From positions 1 through 64,000 of the forward strand of contig JHUT02000009.1 of the NCBI GenBank assembly GCA_000690595.2: a stretch of 64,000 bases of DNA, given 5' to 3'. Numbering within the stretch: the stretch's first letter is position 1; the number at the start of each line of letters is the position of its first letter. Below, in pieces: positions 63,123 through 64,000 of this stretch. The stretch is from Natrinema mahii (lineage in GTDB: Archaea > Halobacteriota > Halobacteria > Halobacteriales > Natrialbaceae). Below the pieces are notes generated by a model. That model saw only the letters and a list, made by a program, of their open reading frames with translations, was not told where the DNA came from and searched no databases. Position numbers and translations under genes: made by a program.

Positions 63123-63725
63123 ATGACTTCGACTGATCCGAACGATCCGATCGCGGACGCACTCCTCGGCGAATCGACGTACGAACGGCTCAGAGTAGAG
63201 CGGTACGCGCTGATCAAGCGCCGCATTCCCCAAAAGCTCGTCTACCAGAGCGGCCTGCTGTTTGCGCTCGCGCTCGTCGTTCCGATCGTCGCCACCTATC
63301 CGTCGGCGGTGCAAGCGGCGTTTCCGGGCGGCGATCCACTGTGGTCGTCGCCGCTGGTCCTCTGGGTCGGAGTCTACGCCGGCGGCATTGAACTGGGGAC
63401 CGCAACCTGTCTCGTCGCGGTAGCGATCGCGCGTCGGCGATACGAACCCTCCCTCTCGGAGTCGCAGGTACACGCGCTGCTGAACGTCGAGGACGTCGCG
63501 TCGATGTTCGGCCTGGCGACCGGCGGCTTCGCGATTCTGATCACTGTCGGGTTCTTCCTGCTCGGCCACGCCGGCGTCGAGACCGTCAGCGCCGTCGTCG
63601 AATCCGCGCCGCGAAACCCCTACGGACGGACCGGCGTCCCGATACCCGTGACCGCCGTCGGTGCCGCGGCGGCGATCAGTTCCGGCATCGTCTACGCCGT
63701 CGGCAGATACCTCGCTCGAGTGTGA
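63123..63725 (+). CDS. Membrane protein divergent from bop, function unknown
   Basis: 200 residues from ATG 63123 (MTSTDPNDPIADALLGES). A cytoplasmic N-terminal helix with RLRVERYALIKRRIPQK precedes four hydrophobic segments at about 40-60, 78-100, 118-142 and 172-196. It has a SLSESQVHALLNVEDVASM loop between helices 2 and 3. I do not recognise the family. It shares a 166-base intergenic region with bop, so it could be coregulated, but a role in phototrophy is only an inference. Longer frames that run into the bop coding region are not credible. Confidence 0.7.
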   Translation: MTSTDPNDPIADALLGESTYERLRVERYALIKRRIPQKLVYQSGLLFALALVVPIVATYPSAVQAAFPGGDPLWSSPLVLWVGVYAGGIELGTATCLVAVAIARRRYEPSLSESQVHALLNVEDVASMFGLATGGFAILITVGFFLLGHAGVETVSAVVESAPRNPYGRTGVPIPVTAVGAAAAISSGIVYAVGRYLARV

Positions 63726-63964
63726 GCGACGATCCGGCAAACGCCTCTCGCGGATCGCCGCGGCAAATTCGAGCGGTCGAGAGAGTGTGGTGACGATCGA
63801 GCCCGCCGACGGGAAGGCCGCAAACGTACGGAAGAACGGATTTTGCGCCACGAATATGGACATGTGGTCAATGAAATTCGCTGATCCTATATCGTGTGCA
63901 TCCGTTACACGGATAGAACAACTAGGTGTTTAAGGAGTAGCCTCATATACGAGACGAACATCCA
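63726..63964. other. Intergenic region, comparatively AT-rich, no gene seen
   Basis: 239 bases after the membrane-protein stop. The right half is more AT-rich than its surroundings. GTTTAAGG at 63928-63935 and CATATACG at about 63944-63951 are TATA-like and would serve the gene beginning at the window edge. I see no small ORF with zinc-finger cysteines here, although small regulators are found near bop in Halobacterium. Confidence 0.4.
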
Positions 63965-64000
63965 GATGTCACATGAAGAACGGAGTGATTCCAACGTATG
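63965..64000 (+). CDS. Possible start of a gene leaving the window
   Basis: ATG at 63965 opens MSHEERSDSNV to the window end. An ATG at 63973 opens another frame (MKNGVIPTY). The first looks more like a haloarchaeal N-terminus. TATA-like sequence lies 30-37 bases upstream of 63965. It is too short to identify. Confidence 0.3.

Noticed and set aside
63726-64000. A bat, brz or brb regulator of bop
   Set aside because: No PAS/GAF/HTH frame or small CxxC protein could be read here or in the bop-hop gap. It may lie beyond the window.
1-64000. tRNA, rRNA, insertion sequences, prophage or attachment sites
   Set aside because: I read the intergenic gaps for T-arm and cloverleaf patterns, transposase motifs and terminal repeats and found none I could support. 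A tRNAscan and ISfinder search would be decisive.

Overview
The window is a gene-dense, GC-rich stretch of a haloarchaeal chromosome. The proteins are acidic, most transcripts look leaderless (a TATA-like box 22-35 bases before the start codon), secreted proteins carry Tat/lipobox signals, and many small families known only from Halobacteria are present. The bacteriorhodopsin at 62231-62956 strongly resembles, from memory, the deltarhodopsins of Haloterrigena, so a Haloterrigena/Natrinema-like member of the Natrialbales is the best guess. I saw no rRNA, tRNA, CRISPR array, insertion sequence or prophage.

Layout. 1-9.3 kb: start of an M24-like peptidase, a UvrD/Rep helicase, two tiny zinc-finger proteins, the E1-like enzyme UbaA, two membrane proteins (one with an internal duplication), a degenerate SDR protein, a Tfx-type regulator, a metallo-beta-lactamase-fold hydrolase and a TRAM protein. 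9.4-20.3 kb: electron transfer flavoprotein EtfBA, a Tat lipoprotein plus chemotaxis transducer pair of the BasB/BasT kind, a prenyl synthase, a DUF373 membrane protein, a receiver-PAS-histidine kinase with a repeat array in its ATPase domain, and a radical SAM protein with an unusual cysteine spacing. 20.4-23.8 kb: a membrane-tethered HTH protein divergent from a secreted protein and a type IV pilin. 23.8-39.4 kb: a methyltransferase, then the A-type ATP synthase genes atpHIKECFAB; atpD lies about 6 kb further on, behind an acyl-CoA synthetase and a four-gene ABC importer. 39.4-54 kb: housekeeping genes including PdaD, PAN, PepF, a purine phosphoribosyltransferase with an NCS2 permease, TruA, HtpX and an M32 carboxypeptidase. 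54-59 kb: an M20 peptidase, a HemAT-like globin transducer and a PIN-ATPase-KH protein whose 3' end is present a second time just downstream.

59.2-63.0 kb is a compact phototrophy block on the minus strand: bop (proton pump), hop (chloride pump), crtY (lycopene to beta-carotene) and blh (beta-carotene to retinal). The block covers pigment cyclisation, cleavage to retinal and two retinal proteins. The proton gradient made by bop would be used by the A-type ATP synthase about 30 kb away. A membrane protein I do not recognise diverges from bop.

The points most worth a second look are the diverged duplicate of the PIN-ATPase 3' end, the tandem 48-base units inside the kinase N-box, the detached atpD with its own promoter-like palindrome, the TATA box bracketed by inverted repeats at 7579-7607, the noncanonical radical SAM motif, and the membrane-HTH/secreted protein/pilin locus.
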